From JACCTU01 sp963809175 (GTDB lineage Bacteria > Actinomycetota > Thermoleophilia > Gaiellales > Gaiellaceae), in assembly GCA_963809175.1 (NCBI GenBank), contig CAWEIK010000001.1, forward strand, positions 868,001 through 932,000: a DNA stretch of 64,000 nt. The letters are read 5' to 3'. This document shows positions 24,818 to 33,505 of this stretch, one piece after another. Numbering within the stretch: position 1 is the stretch's first letter; each line of letters opens with the position of its first letter. Position numbers and translations under genes: made by a program. A model generated the notes under the pieces. That model did no database searches, was not told the origin of the DNA, and saw only the letters and a program-made list of their open reading frames with translations.

Positions 24818-25779
24818 TACTGCTCGCCTCCGACGCCGCGCGTGTACGAGAGCAGCGTGTCGAGCTGGTCGTCGCTCCAGTCGCGGCCGACCGCAGGCAT
24901 CTCGCCGCGCCCCTCGCGCAGCAGCGTCGCGAGCGCCACGCGATCCGCGAGCGTCGGGTTGCCACCGAGCGTCGGACCGACGAGCTGGGGCCCACTCACG
25001 TTGTGGCACTTCGCGCAGGTCGCCTCGAACTGCGCCTGGCCGCTGCCGGCGAGCCGCGCGAGCTCGGCGTCGAACGCGCCTGCGTCGGTCACGCGCACGA
25101 CCATCGTCATCTCGGCGTGCTGCAAGCCGCAGAACTCGGCACAGTTGCCCTCGTACTCTCCGGCTTCCTCGGCGCGGAACCAGGTGTGGTTGAGCTTCCC
25201 CGGGATCGCGTCGATCTTCCCGCCGAGCGCGGGGATCCACCACGAGTGGATCACGTCGAAGTCGGGCGCGGTCACGTTCAACTCGACCGTTCGGTCGACC
25301 GGGACGACCAGCGTGTCGTAGGTGATCTGCCCGTCGGGGTAGCGGAACTCCCAGTAGAAGCGGCGGCCCTCGACGTCGATCACGAGGTTCGACTCACCGC
25401 TCGCCCTCGAGACGTCGGTCACGTCGGGGAGCTTGTAGAAGACGTAGCCGACGACGATCGTCACGAGGAACAGGGGCACGATCGTCCACAGCAGCTCGAG
25501 GCGAGTGTTCCCGTGGATCTGTGGGCCCTCCTCGTCGACCGGCCGGCCGCGCCGTCGGTACCGGATCAGGAAGACGACGAGCGCGATCTCGACGGCGAAG
25601 AAGACGATGCCCGTGACGCCGAGCAAGAGGTAGTACGTGTCGCTGATCGCCTCGGCGTTCGGGGACTTCGGGTCGACCGGCGTCAGGCCGGCGTTGTCCG
25701 CCAGAACCGGCGTCGCGAACGCGAGCGCACCGAGGACGACAGCGGCGATCGAGGCGAGGCGGCGCACAGCCGGTGGCAT
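24817..25779 (-). CDS. ctaC: Cytochrome c oxidase subunit II fused to cytochrome c
   Basis: Electron entry subunit, 320 residues. It has a signal peptide (residues 1-27) and two helices (48-72 and 96-115). The cupredoxin domain has CuA ligands His178, Cys213, Glu215 (carbonyl), Cys217, His221 and Met224 in the loop CAEFCGLQHAEM. A C-terminal cytochrome c domain follows with heme motif CAKCH (Cys255, Cys258, His259) and Met near 294 as likely sixth ligand. The fusion makes a caa3-type oxidase that needs no separate cytochrome c. It is the first gene of the operon and is only 10 bases from a divergent gene, so its promoter must lie within that gene. Confidence 0.95.
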   Translation of the reverse strand: MPPAVRRLASIAAVVLGALAFATPVLADNAGLTPVDPKSPNAEAISDTYYLLLGVTGIVFFAVEIALVVFLIRYRRRGRPVDEEGPQIHGNTRLELLWTIVPLFLVTIVVGYVFYKLPDVTDVSRASGESNLVIDVEGRRFYWEFRYPDGQITYDTLVVPVDRTVELNVTAPDFDVIHSWWIPALGGKIDAIPGKLNHTWFRAEEAGEYEGNCAEFCGLQHAEMTMVVRVTDAGAFDAELARLAGSGQAQFEATCAKCHNVSGPQLVGPTLGGNPTLADRVALATLLREGRGEMPAVGRDWSDDQLDTLLSYTRGVGGEQ

Positions 25780-25789
25780 TCTACGAGGG

Positions 25790-26077
25790 GTGAGCGCGAA
25801 GACGAGGGTGGACCTGCCGCCCCAGGTAACGGGCGAGATCGAGGTCTACGTGAACGGCGTCCCGCAGGTCGAGGGCCGCGACTACATCCGTCGTGCCGAT
25901 TCGCTCGTGTTCGAACGTCAGCTCGCCCGTGAAGGGCGGCTCGGGTTCTGGCGCTGGCTCAGCATCATCCTGGGGATCGCGGGGACGTACCGGCAGAACG
26001 ACAGCGTGGACGTCGTCTACCAGCTCGGGGGCCGTCGGCTGGTCGCGCCCGGCCTCCCGCTTGTGAGTGGCGACTAG
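25790..26077 (+). CDS. Conserved hypothetical small protein
   Basis: A 95-residue protein starting at GTG (SAKTRVDLPPQVTGEIEVYV). It has a beta-rich N-terminal half (EVYVNGVPQVEGRDYI, LVFERQLAREG) and a single hydrophobic segment near residue 50 (FWRWLSIILGIAGTY) in the middle of an otherwise soluble chain. I do not recognise the family. It is divergent from ctaC with only 10 bases between start codons. Co-regulation with the oxidase is possible. Confidence 0.6.
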   Translation: MSAKTRVDLPPQVTGEIEVYVNGVPQVEGRDYIRRADSLVFERQLAREGRLGFWRWLSIILGIAGTYRQNDSVDVVYQLGGRRLVAPGLPLVSGD

Positions 26078-26094
26078 GTTTTCCGGCCCGTGGT

Positions 26095-26100
26095 CATACT
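26095..26100 (+). promoter_or_regulatory. -10 box for a leaderless transcript
   Basis: CATACT at 26095-26100 is followed by six bases and the ATG at 26107. No ribosome binding site is present. This fits the leaderless pattern seen at other starts in the window. Confidence 0.35.
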
Positions 26101-26106
26101 TGGCGC

Positions 26107-27430
26107 ATGAGCGACGCCGAGTGGCCTGCGCCCGAGCCCGCGACGCCGCGCGAGCCTGAGCGCCGCACGACGCCCCTGCCCAGGGTCGAGGACCTGCCGG
26201 TCGCCGAGCAGGGCTACGACCGCGAGAAGGTGCGGGAGGCCTTCGACGCCTTCTACCGCCACGCCGCCCAGCTCGACGCGACCCTGAGCACGCTCGAGGC
26301 GGTCGAGGTCTTCCAGCGCACCTCCGCCGAGCTCCGCGCCGAGCTGCGGAACATCCGCGGCTCGGGCTGGACGGTGCAGTCCTGGCAGGGCGGAGCCGGG
26401 TATCCAGGCGGCGGAGGCTCGCGCGGGCGCGTGAGCGAGTGGACGCTGCCGCCGTCCTTCCCCCGGCTCGCCGGCGAGTTCAGCTTCCTGATCCTGATCG
26501 GCGTCGTCGTCGGCGTCGCCGGCTGGTCCGCGCTGACGATCGTCCTCGTCATGGGCCTCGCGCTCGGGGTCGTCCTGTTGCTCGAATGGGTTGCCGCGCG
26601 CGAGCGTGCGATCCCTCGGTCCGCGGCTCCCGCGGCGGCGCCCGACCTCGACCGCGACGAGCCGGCCGAGCTTCCGGTCGGCGAGGCGTGGGTCGCGCCG
26701 GAGGAAGGCCCCGAGGCCTTGACGATGCTCGACGACGCGGTCGTCGCCGAGGTCGCAGAGCCCGAGCCGGAGCCCGAGCCGGAGCCCGAGCCGGAGCCCG
26801 AGCCGGAACCGGAGCCCGAGCCGGAGCCCGAGCCGGAGCCCGAGCCGGACCGAGCCGGAGCCCGAGCCGGAGGCTGTGGAGCTCCCGGCCGAGGAGCCGC
26901 CAGCCGCCGAGGCCGTCCCCGTCGTCGCCGAGCCGGAAGCGGATCGCCCGCGGCGCTTCGGCCTCTTCGGCCGCCGCCGCGAGCCGGTCGCCCCTCTTGA
27001 ACCGGAGCCGGAGGCTGCGACGGCACCGGTCGATTCCGAGAGCCCCCTCGATCCGTGGGAGCAGGAGGCGCAGCTGCCCTCGCTTCCCGAACCAGTGGAG
27101 CTCGAGCCCGAACCAGAGCAGCAGGTCGAAGCAGAGGAGCAGCTGGTCGAGCCGCAACGGCGGAGCTGGTTCCGCCGGCCGGCGGAGGAGCACGTCGAGC
27201 TCGACGACGCGCTGCCGGTCGCGGTCGCGATGGAGCCCGAGCCGGAGCCCGAGCCGGAACCAGAACCGGAACCAGAACCGGAACCGGAACCGGAGCCGGA
27301 ACCCGAGCCCGAGCCGGAACCCGAGCCCGAGGGCCCGCTGCCGGTCGATCTCCTCGCCGACCAGGCCGCGGCCGCACTCGAGCGCTCGCGCGCGCGCCGG
27401 CGAACCCCGCGCAGAGCTCGTCGGCGCTAG
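26107..27430 (+). CDS. Membrane protein with Glu-Pro repeat tail, one frameshift
   Basis: Repaired length is about 440 residues. The N-terminal 110 residues are soluble and helical (EKVREAFDAFYRHAAQLDAT). Two adjacent helices follow (about residues 120-165). After them comes an acidic cytoplasmic tail with two pure Glu-Pro blocks, separated by a region carrying FGLFGRRREP and RRSWFRRPAEEH. The C-terminus is Arg-rich (ERSRARRRTPRRARRR). The frame breaks inside the first block at cc 26850-26851. Deleting one c joins both parts. (EP)n segments form stiff extended rods, as in TonB. The role is unknown, but a spacer or scaffold is plausible. Codon choice alternates gagccg and gagccc. Confidence 0.6.
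26761..26873 (+). repeat. Glu-Pro coding tandem repeat, block 1
   Basis: Near-perfect 12-base units alternating gagccg and gagccc encode about 18 Glu-Pro pairs. A single extra c at 26850-26851 breaks the frame within the block. Tandem structure makes both slippage and assembly error likely here. Confidence 0.8.
27233..27331 (+). repeat. Glu-Pro coding tandem repeat, block 2
   Basis: A second run of about 16 Glu-Pro pairs, with more synonymous variation (gaaccg, gaacca, gagccc) than block 1. It therefore looks older or has been kept by selection on the protein. It lies 40 codons from the end of the gene. Confidence 0.8.
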
Positions 27431-27472
27431 CCGCTCACGGGCGCCCTTCGTCCCTACTCTTAACCTCCGAAG

Positions 27473-30400
27473 ATGAGCGCGCTCCCCGCCGGCACGGTCA
27501 CGTTTCTGTTCTCCGACATCGAGGGCTCGACCGAGCTCCTGAAGGACCTCGGACGCGACGACTACGGCCGCGTCCTCTCGATCCACAACGAGCTCCTCCG
27601 GCAGGCCTTCGACGAGGCCGGCGGAGAGGAGATCGATCGTCAGGGCGACTCCTTCTTCGCGGTCTTCCGCAGCGCGGGCGCGGCCGTCCAGGGGGCGATC
27701 GCCGGCCAGCAGGCGCTCGCACGCCAGGAGTGGCCGGAGCGGACCGTCGTGCGCGTGCGCATGGGCGTCCACACGGGCGAGGCGACGCTCGGCGAGGACG
27801 GGTACGTCGGGTTCGCGGTCCACCAGGCGTCGCGGATCGGCGACGCCGGCCACGGCGGGCAGATCCTCCTCTCGTCCACGACCGCGCGGCTCGTGGAGCA
27901 CGACCTGCCGCGCGACGTCTCGCTTCGCGACCTCGGCGAGAACCGGCTCGAGGGTCTCGACCGGCCGGAGCGTCTCTACCAGCTCGTCGTGCCGGGGCTT
28001 GCCGACGCGTTCCCGCCGCTCACGACGCGCGCCGCCATGGGAGTCGCTCCCGGCGGCGCGGTCCTGCTCGAGCGGGAGGCGGAGCTCGCGGCGCTCCGCG
28101 CGATGATCGAGGTCGCACGCGGGGGCAACGGCCGTTTCGTCGCGATCGAGGGCAACGCGGGCATCGGCAAGACCCGCCTCGTCGGCGAGACGCGCTCGCT
28201 CGCGTCCACGGCGGGGATGCGGGTGCTGACCGCGCGCGGCGGCGAGCGAGAGCACGAGTTCTCGTTCGGGATCGTGCGACAGCTCTTCGAGCCCGTGCTC
28301 GCGCTGTCGTCGCCGGCCGAGCGCGAGGAGCTGCTGACGGGCGCGGCCGCACTCTCCGCACCGCTGTTCGACGAGCGCGGCCTGAGCGACCCGGAGGCGC
28401 TCGCGGACAACTCGTTCGCGACGCTGCACGGGCTCTTCTGGCTCGCGGGGAACCTCGCGACGCGCCAGCCGCTGCTCCTCGCGGTCGACGACCTGCACTG
28501 GGGCGACGCCGCGTCGCTCCGTTGGCTCAGCTACACCGCGCGACGCCTCGAGGGTCTGCCGATCCTCGTCGTCGCGGGCACGCGCCCCTCGGCCCAGTCG
28601 AACGAGGAGGCGCTCGTTGCGGAGATGGTCGCCGACGCGGGCGCGGTCGTGATCCGGCCGCAGGTGCTGACGCTGCACGCTGCGGCGTCGCTGATCCGCG
28701 AGACAGCTCGCACGCGACGTCGACGTCGAGTTCGCGGACGCGTGTCACGAGGCGACCGGTGGGAACCCGCTCCTCCTCGGCGCGCTCCTCGATGCGCTCT
28801 CGAGCGAGGGGATCGCGCCGAAGGCGAAGAACGCCGAGCGCGTGTACGAGATCGGCCCCGAGGCCGTCTCGCGCTCGGTCAGCCTCCGTCTCTCGCGTCT
28901 GCCGGCAGAGGCGACGTCACTCGCCCAGGCGGTCGCGGTCCTCGGAGACGACGTGCGCCTGTCCGACGCCGCGACGCTCGCGGGGATCGACCGCGAGCTC
29001 GCTGCTCACACCGCCGCGACGCTCGCACGGAACGGGCTGCTGCGCGCGGAGCGTCGCCTTGCGTTCGTGCACCCGGTGGTGCGGGCCTCCGTGTACGCGG
29101 AGCTGAACGGTGCCGAGCGCGAGCGGAAGCACGCCGCGGCCGCAGCGCTGCTCGCCGAGGCGAGTGCGCCGACCGAGCAGGTGGCCGCCCATCTGCTGCT
29201 GACCCGGCCGGGCTCGATCGAGGACGGGATCTCGACGCTCCGCCAGGCGGCCGACCGCGCGCTCGCCAAGGGCGACCCCGACGCCGCCGCGTCGTACCTC
29301 CGGCGCGCGGCGGACGAACCGCTCGAGAACGCCGATCGCGCCGAGCTGCTCTACCGGCTCGGCCTCGCGGAGCGCCTGGTCGACAGCCCGCTCGCCGCGC
29401 GGCACCTGCGCGAGGCGCATGCGCTCACGACCGACACGATCGGACGGGCCCGCATCGCGCTCGACCTCGGCCGCACGCTGCTCTACAGCCTTCAGGTCGA
29501 GGAGGCCGTCCAGGTGCTCGAGGCCGCGATCGAGTCGGTCGGCGAGAGCGACCTCGACCTCTGCCGGCGTCTCGAAGCAGGTCTGCTGACCGTCACGCTG
29601 ATCTTCGCGCCGCTCTACCCGCTGGCGCGAAAGCAGATCGAGCGGGTGCGCAAGCTCCCGCTCGGCGACGACATCGGCTCGCGCCAGCTGCTCGGCCTGC
29701 TCGCGTTCGACGGCGCAAGGACGCTCGGCGACCGCGCGATGTGCGTCGACTACGCCGAGCGCGCGGTCGCCGGTGGTGCGCTCTTCTCGCAGGACAATCC
29801 GGCGTTCGCGTTCTCGACCGTCACGCTCACGGTCGCGGACTCGTGGGAGACCGCACGCGCGATCTTCGACGATGCGTTTGCCGACGCACGGATCCGCGGC
29901 TCGATCTCGGCATTCGCCGTGGCGTCGATCTTCCGGGGCTACCTGCAGATCTTCACCGGCGACCTGAGCGAGGCCGAGGCGGACCTGCAGAACGCGGTCG
30001 AGTCGAGCCGCCAGCACGGGCTCGCCAGCGGGCTGCCGTACGCGCTCGCCTTTCTCGCGGACGCGCAGATGCAGCGCGGCGATCTCGAGGCGGCGATCGA
30101 GACGCTCGCCCAGGTCGACGCGCTGCCCGAGCTCGCGCGTGAGCACTCGTTCGTCTACGACTCGCGCGGCACACTGCGCTACCTCCAGGGCCGCTACCGC
30201 GACGCGATCGCCGAGTTCGAGAAAGGGCGGCAGGTCTACGAGGCGCTCGGGGGGACGAACCCGGCGGTGATCGCGTGGCGCTCGCAGATGGCGCTTGCGC
30301 ACCACCAGCTCGGAGCGACCGACGAGGCGAAGCGTCTCGCGGCCGAGGAGGTCGAGCTGGCACGCCGCTGGGGCGCGTCGCGCGCCCTGGCGAAGGCGCT

Positions 30401-30881
30401 TCGCGTCGCCGGGATGATCGAAGGCGGGGAGCCCGGGATCGAGCTGCTCGAGGAGGCCGTCGCCCTGCTGCACGACTCCGAGGCGATTCTCGAGCGGGCG
30501 CGGGGACTGCTCGAGCTGGGATCGGCGCTCAGGCGCGCGAACCGCCGCTCCGACGCGCGGGAGTACCTCAGGCAGGCGCTCGAGCTCGCCCACCGCGGCG
30601 AGTCGGTCACGCTCGCGGCCCGCACCCAGGACGAGCTGATGGCGACCGGCGCTCGTCCGCGCCGCGTGGCGCTCAGCGGCCTGGATGCCCTCACCCCGAG
30701 CGAGCGGCGGGTCGCCGGCATGGCCGCCAAGGAGATGACGAACCGCGACATCGCCCAGGCGCTCTTCGTCACCCCGAAGACGGTCGAGGTGCACCTCTCG
30801 AGCGTCTACCGCAAGCTCGGGATCGCGTCGCGGGCCCAGCTCGCGGGCGCGCTCGGCGCCGAAACCGCCCTCGCCCCCTAG
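27473..30881 (+). CDS. Class III cyclase-AAA-TPR-LuxR transcriptional regulator, one frameshift
   Basis: A large regulator of about 1,135 residues after repair. The N-terminal cyclase homology domain (residues 1-165) has TFLFSDIEGSTELLKDLG with the first metal Asp and the second Asp in IDRQGDSFFAVF. An AAA/STAND ATPase follows, with GNAGIGKTRLVGET near residue 226 and LLAVDDLHWGDAASLRWLSY as Walker B. A long TPR region comes next (about 560-1050). A C-terminal LuxR helix-turn-helix ends the chain (LTPSERRVAGMAAKEMTNRD and TPKTVEVHLSSVYRKLGI). The break near 28703 is one extra base (gagacag for gagcag). Full metal-binding Asp residues suggest that the cyclase could be active. Signal and targets unknown. 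Confidence 0.85.
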
Positions 30882-30888
30882 ACGCCGG

Positions 30889-30919
30889 CCCCCCAAAACC
30901 TGGTGTCGATCTTGGGGGG
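30889..30919 (+). terminator. Probable Rho-independent terminator hairpin
   Basis: CCCCCCAA (30889-30896) pairs with TTGGGGGG (30912-30919) around a 15-base loop, eight bases after the regulator's stop codon. No T-run follows. The remaining 80 bases of the gap carry the cupin's ribosome binding site. Confidence 0.55.
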
Positions 30920-31001
30920 TCGCCCCGATGCGACCGGTGCCCCCGCTGGCGCAGGATCAGCGCATCGAGAGGTTGACCAAGCGACTTTTGAGGAGGCAGC
31001 G

Positions 31002-31571
31002 ATGATCAAGGCAGGCGACACTCTGATGAACCCCGTCACGAAGGAGCGGATGACGTTCCTGAAGACGGCGGCGCAGACCGATGGGGAGTACGTGCTGATC
31101 GAGCTTCGCGCCGCCCCCGGCGCGGTCGTCGCCGCGGCGCACGTCCACCCGCACCAGACCGAGACCTTCGAGGTGCTGAGCGGGACGCTCGGAGCGAAGA
31201 TCGGCCGGAAGACGGTGGAAGCCAGGGCGGAAGGCGTCGTCGTGGTCGAGCCGCGGGTCGCTCACAAGTGGTGGAACGCCGGTGAGGACGAGCTCGTGTT
31301 CCGCGTCGAAGTCCGCCCGGCGCTGCAGTTCGAGCAGCTGATCGAGACGATGTTCGGCCTCGCGGCCGACGGCAAGACGAGCAAGAAGGGGATGCCGAAC
31401 CCGTTGCGGCTCGCGGTGATCGCGAACCACCACTTCGAGGACGTGCAGCTCCCGGTCGTGCCGAGGTGGCTGCAGAAGACGGCGCTTGCGCTGGGCGCAC
31501 CGATCGGCCGCAGCCTCGGTTTCCAGCCCCACTACGCCCCGGCGGGCCAGCTCGCCGCGGCAACGACGTAG
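31002..31571 (+). CDS. Cupin domain protein
   Basis: A 189-residue protein. The cupin barrel occupies residues 20-110. Its metal motif is split over AAAHVHPHQTETFEVLSG (two His and Glu in motif 1) and VEPRVAHKWWNAGEDEL (His in motif 2). The last 75 residues are helical with Pro-rich turns (VVPRWLQKTALALGAPIGR) and may sit against the membrane. The ATG has AGGAGG eight bases upstream. Likely a small-molecule binding or oxygenase-like protein; substrate unknown. It starts an operon with two very small genes spaced 16 and 11 bases apart. Confidence 0.8.
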   Translation: MIKAGDTLMNPVTKERMTFLKTAAQTDGEYVLIELRAAPGAVVAAAHVHPHQTETFEVLSGTLGAKIGRKTVEARAEGVVVVEPRVAHKWWNAGEDELVFRVEVRPALQFEQLIETMFGLAADGKTSKKGMPNPLRLAVIANHHFEDVQLPVVPRWLQKTALALGAPIGRSLGFQPHYAPAGQLAAATT

Positions 31572-31587
31572 GCGAGAGGAGCACGAG

Positions 31588-31716
31588 ATGCCGAAGTGGG
31601 TCTACTTCACCGCCCTGGCGATTGCGCTCCTCACGCTTGCTGTGGGAGGCTGGATCGTCAAGGGGATCAAGTCCGCAACGAAGCCGGCGGGGCGCCTCGC
31701 GCCCCGGCCGGCCTGA
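31588..31716 (+). CDS. 42-residue single-pass membrane protein
   Basis: ATG at 31588 with GAGAGGAGC upstream. The product has one helix (VYFTALAIALLTLAVGGWIV) after a two-charge N-terminus and a basic tail (KGIKSATKPAGRLAPRPA), so the C-terminus should face the cytoplasm. It lies between the cupin and a DNA-binding-like small protein with consistent spacing, which supports it as a real gene. Family not recognised. Confidence 0.55.
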   Translation: MPKWVYFTALAIALLTLAVGGWIVKGIKSATKPAGRLAPRPA

Positions 31717-31727
31717 GGAGAGAAGCG

Positions 31728-32069
31728 ATGGCAAACCTGACCGGCTCCTGGCTCGCCTTTCGACTCGGCGTCGACCCGGTGCGGATCGACCGCATGCGCA
31801 AGGACTGCGAGCTCTACGCGACCCGGAACGACTCGGGCGAGTGGGAGTACCCGTCCTGGCAGTTCGACGCCGCGGGCGAGCTGAAGCCGGCGGTGGCGGA
31901 GTTCCTCGCGGCCGCCCGGAAGGAGCGAATCGCTCCAGCCGAGCTGACCGAGCTGCTCGAGCGTCGGGTCGGCCTCGCCGGTGGTAAGCGCGTGCGAGAC
32001 CTGCTGCTCAACGGGACTCAGTCACTGTCGGCGAAGCGAGTGATCCAGTCGCCGAGCGCCGGCTCGTAG
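31728..32069 (+). CDS. Small hypothetical protein, Xre/MbcA-like region possible
   Basis: A 113-residue soluble protein with a GAGGAGAG ribosome binding site. It begins ANLTGSWLAFRLGVDPVRID and has YPSWQFDAAGELKPAVAEFL in the middle. This layout, a helical bundle followed by a P-x-W-Q-F segment, resembles antitoxin-like or DUF2384-neighbour proteins, but the match is weak and no function is claimed. The 3' end overlaps the convergent hydrolase gene by 52 bases. The last 17 residues may be read-through if the true stop has been lost. Confidence 0.5.
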   Translation: MANLTGSWLAFRLGVDPVRIDRMRKDCELYATRNDSGEWEYPSWQFDAAGELKPAVAEFLAAARKERIAPAELTELLERRVGLAGGKRVRDLLLNGTQSLSAKRVIQSPSAGS

Positions 32070-32902
32070 CCCGCGTGCAGGGTCTTCGGATCGCCGTTCT
32101 GTAGGCGGTGATCGGCCCCGGGGAGCGTCACGACGTCCAGGCTTTCCGGACGGTCGGCGCGCGCGGCGCGGAAGACGGCGATGCTCGCCTCGACGGGGAC
32201 GTGAAGGTCCTCGTCGCCGAAGATCGCGAGCAGCGGACACTCGATCCGCTCGAGGGCGGTGCGGGGGTCGTGGTCGAGCCAGCGGCGCACGAGCTCGAGC
32301 TCGAGGGCGTCCGGCGGACCGTCCCCGCCGGCCGCGGCCAGGACGGTCTCGAAGTCTGCACCGTCGCGGACGAGCGCCATGAGCGCGTCCTGCTTCGCGA
32401 GCGCCCCGGCGATCGCGTCGGCCGGCGCTCCCGCGGCGGCCATGTGGGCTTCGGTGGCGTAGCGCTCCTGTCGCTCCATCGTGACGCCCGGGCCGGAGTT
32501 GGTGACGACGAAGGCGACCGACGGATCGGCCGCCGCGACCTCGAGCACGACCCAGCCGCCCTGGCTGTGGCCGAACAACCCGAGCCGGGCGGGGTTCATT
32601 CCGGGCGTCGCTCGTAGGCAGGCCAGCTGCGCCGCGACGTCGGCCGCCTGCTCGGCCGGGCCCGTGTCGCGCCAGTCGCCCGTCGAGCCGCCGACGCCCC
32701 GCTTGTCGAACGACGCCGCAGCGATGCCGCGCTCCAGCAGGCCGGCCCGGATCGTCGTGAAGTAGCCGTCGTTGTCGCGGTCCGACGGCCCCGAGCCGGG
32801 AACCATCAGCACCGTGGCCTGAGGCTCGCCGTCGGGCAGATGAAGCGTTCCCGCGAGGGCGAGCTCGCCGTTCGTTGCCTGGAGCTCGAGTGGTGCCGTC
32901 AT
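32018..32902 (-). CDS. Alpha/beta hydrolase (dienelactone hydrolase/S9-like)
   Basis: A 294-residue serine hydrolase. The nucleophile is Ser113 in LGLFGHSQGGWVVLEVA. The acid is Asp230 or Asp232 in AIFGDEDLHVPVE, and the His is His265 in LPGADHRLQ. The oxyanion strand is VLMVPGSGPSDRDNDG near residue 31. The pattern matches the BD-FAE/YitV/EstA-like esterases and prolyl oligopeptidase relatives. It is divergent from an ArsR-like regulator across a 42-base gap that holds a perfect palindrome, so it is probably the regulated target. Substrate unknown, but an ester or lactone toxicant is a reasonable guess. Confidence 0.85.
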   Translation of the reverse strand: MTAPLELQATNGELALAGTLHLPDGEPQATVLMVPGSGPSDRDNDGYFTTIRAGLLERGIAAASFDKRGVGGSTGDWRDTGPAEQAADVAAQLACLRATPGMNPARLGLFGHSQGGWVVLEVAAADPSVAFVVTNSGPGVTMERQERYATEAHMAAAGAPADAIAGALAKQDALMALVRDGADFETVLAAAGGDGPPDALELELVRRWLDHDPRTALERIECPLLAIFGDEDLHVPVEASIAVFRAARADRPESLDVVTLPGADHRLQNGDPKTLHAGYEPALGDWITRFADSD

Positions 32903-32920
32903 GGGAAGACCGTATCATTA

Positions 32921-32940
32921 TCTGAAAGGATCCTTTCAGA
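32921..32940. promoter_or_regulatory. Perfect 20-bp palindromic operator
   Basis: TCTGAAAGGATCCTTTCAGA at 32921-32940 is its own reverse complement. It lies four bases before the ATG of the regulator and 18 bases from the hydrolase ATG. It sits beside a TATCATTATC stretch (32913-32922) that could supply -10 boxes on both strands. Length and position fit the binding site of a homodimeric winged-helix repressor such as the gene next to it. Confidence 0.65.
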
Positions 32941-32944
32941 GTCC

Positions 32945-33505
32945 ATGAAGAACCCGGAAAACGTCGTTCGAGTGACCGATCCCCGGGCGCTGCAGGCGCT
33001 CGCCCACCCGACGCGGGTCTCGCTGCTCGATCACCTGATGGCAGTCGGCCCACGCACGGCGAGCCAGTGCGCCGAGGCGGTTGGTGAGTCCGCGTCCACC
33101 TGCAGCTGGCACATGCGCCAACTCGCTCGGTTCGGCTTCGTCGAGCGAGTCGATTCGGACGACGGTCGCGAGCGGCCGTGGCGCGCGACTGCCACCGGGT
33201 TCGCGTACGACCCGGCGGAGACAGACGACCACCTCGAAGGAGCGGTCCTGATGACGCAGCTTCGAGCCGAGGAGGAGGCGTTGCTGCGGCACCTCGTGGC
33301 GCGCGACGAGCTACCGCAGCCGTGGCGCGACGCGAGCGTCGTGCACACGTACCACCTGTTGATGACGCCCGACGAGCTCGCGGCGCTCGAATCGCAGCTC
33401 GACCGGGCGATCCGGCCCTACATCGCGCTCACGCGCGACGACACCCCGGCGGACGCGCGTCCGGTCCGGCTGCACCTCCGCGCGTACGGCGAGAGCCGGT
33501 CCTAG
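32945..33505 (+). CDS. ArsR-family winged-helix transcriptional regulator
   Basis: A 186-residue regulator. The N-terminal winged helix (residues 8-85) begins VTDPRALQALAHPTRVSLLD. The recognition helix is ASTCSWHMRQLARFGFVERV, the classical ArsR/HTH_20 layout. The C-terminal 100 residues are helical and carry no metal-binding Cys motif (no CxC). An organic ligand is therefore more likely than a metal. It is divergent from an alpha/beta hydrolase, with a perfect palindrome directly upstream of its ATG, suggesting autorepression. Its stop interlocks with that of the aminotransferase via CTAG. Confidence 0.85.
   Translation: MKNPENVVRVTDPRALQALAHPTRVSLLDHLMAVGPRTASQCAEAVGESASTCSWHMRQLARFGFVERVDSDDGRERPWRATATGFAYDPAETDDHLEGAVLMTQLRAEEEALLRHLVARDELPQPWRDASVVHTYHLLMTPDELAALESQLDRAIRPYIALTRDDTPADARPVRLHLRAYGESRS

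Noticed and set aside
22014..24995. A 993-residue minus-strand reading frame that seems to fuse ctaB to an upstream protein
   Set aside because: Everything upstream of residue ~602 is an Arg-rich out-of-frame shadow of ctaD. The true ctaB start is the ATG at 23192 that overlaps the ctaD stop.
26761..26873. CRISPR-like or minisatellite non-coding repeat
   Set aside because: There are no spacers, the units are 12 bases in codon phase, and flanking codons read as one protein. It is a coding Glu-Pro repeat.
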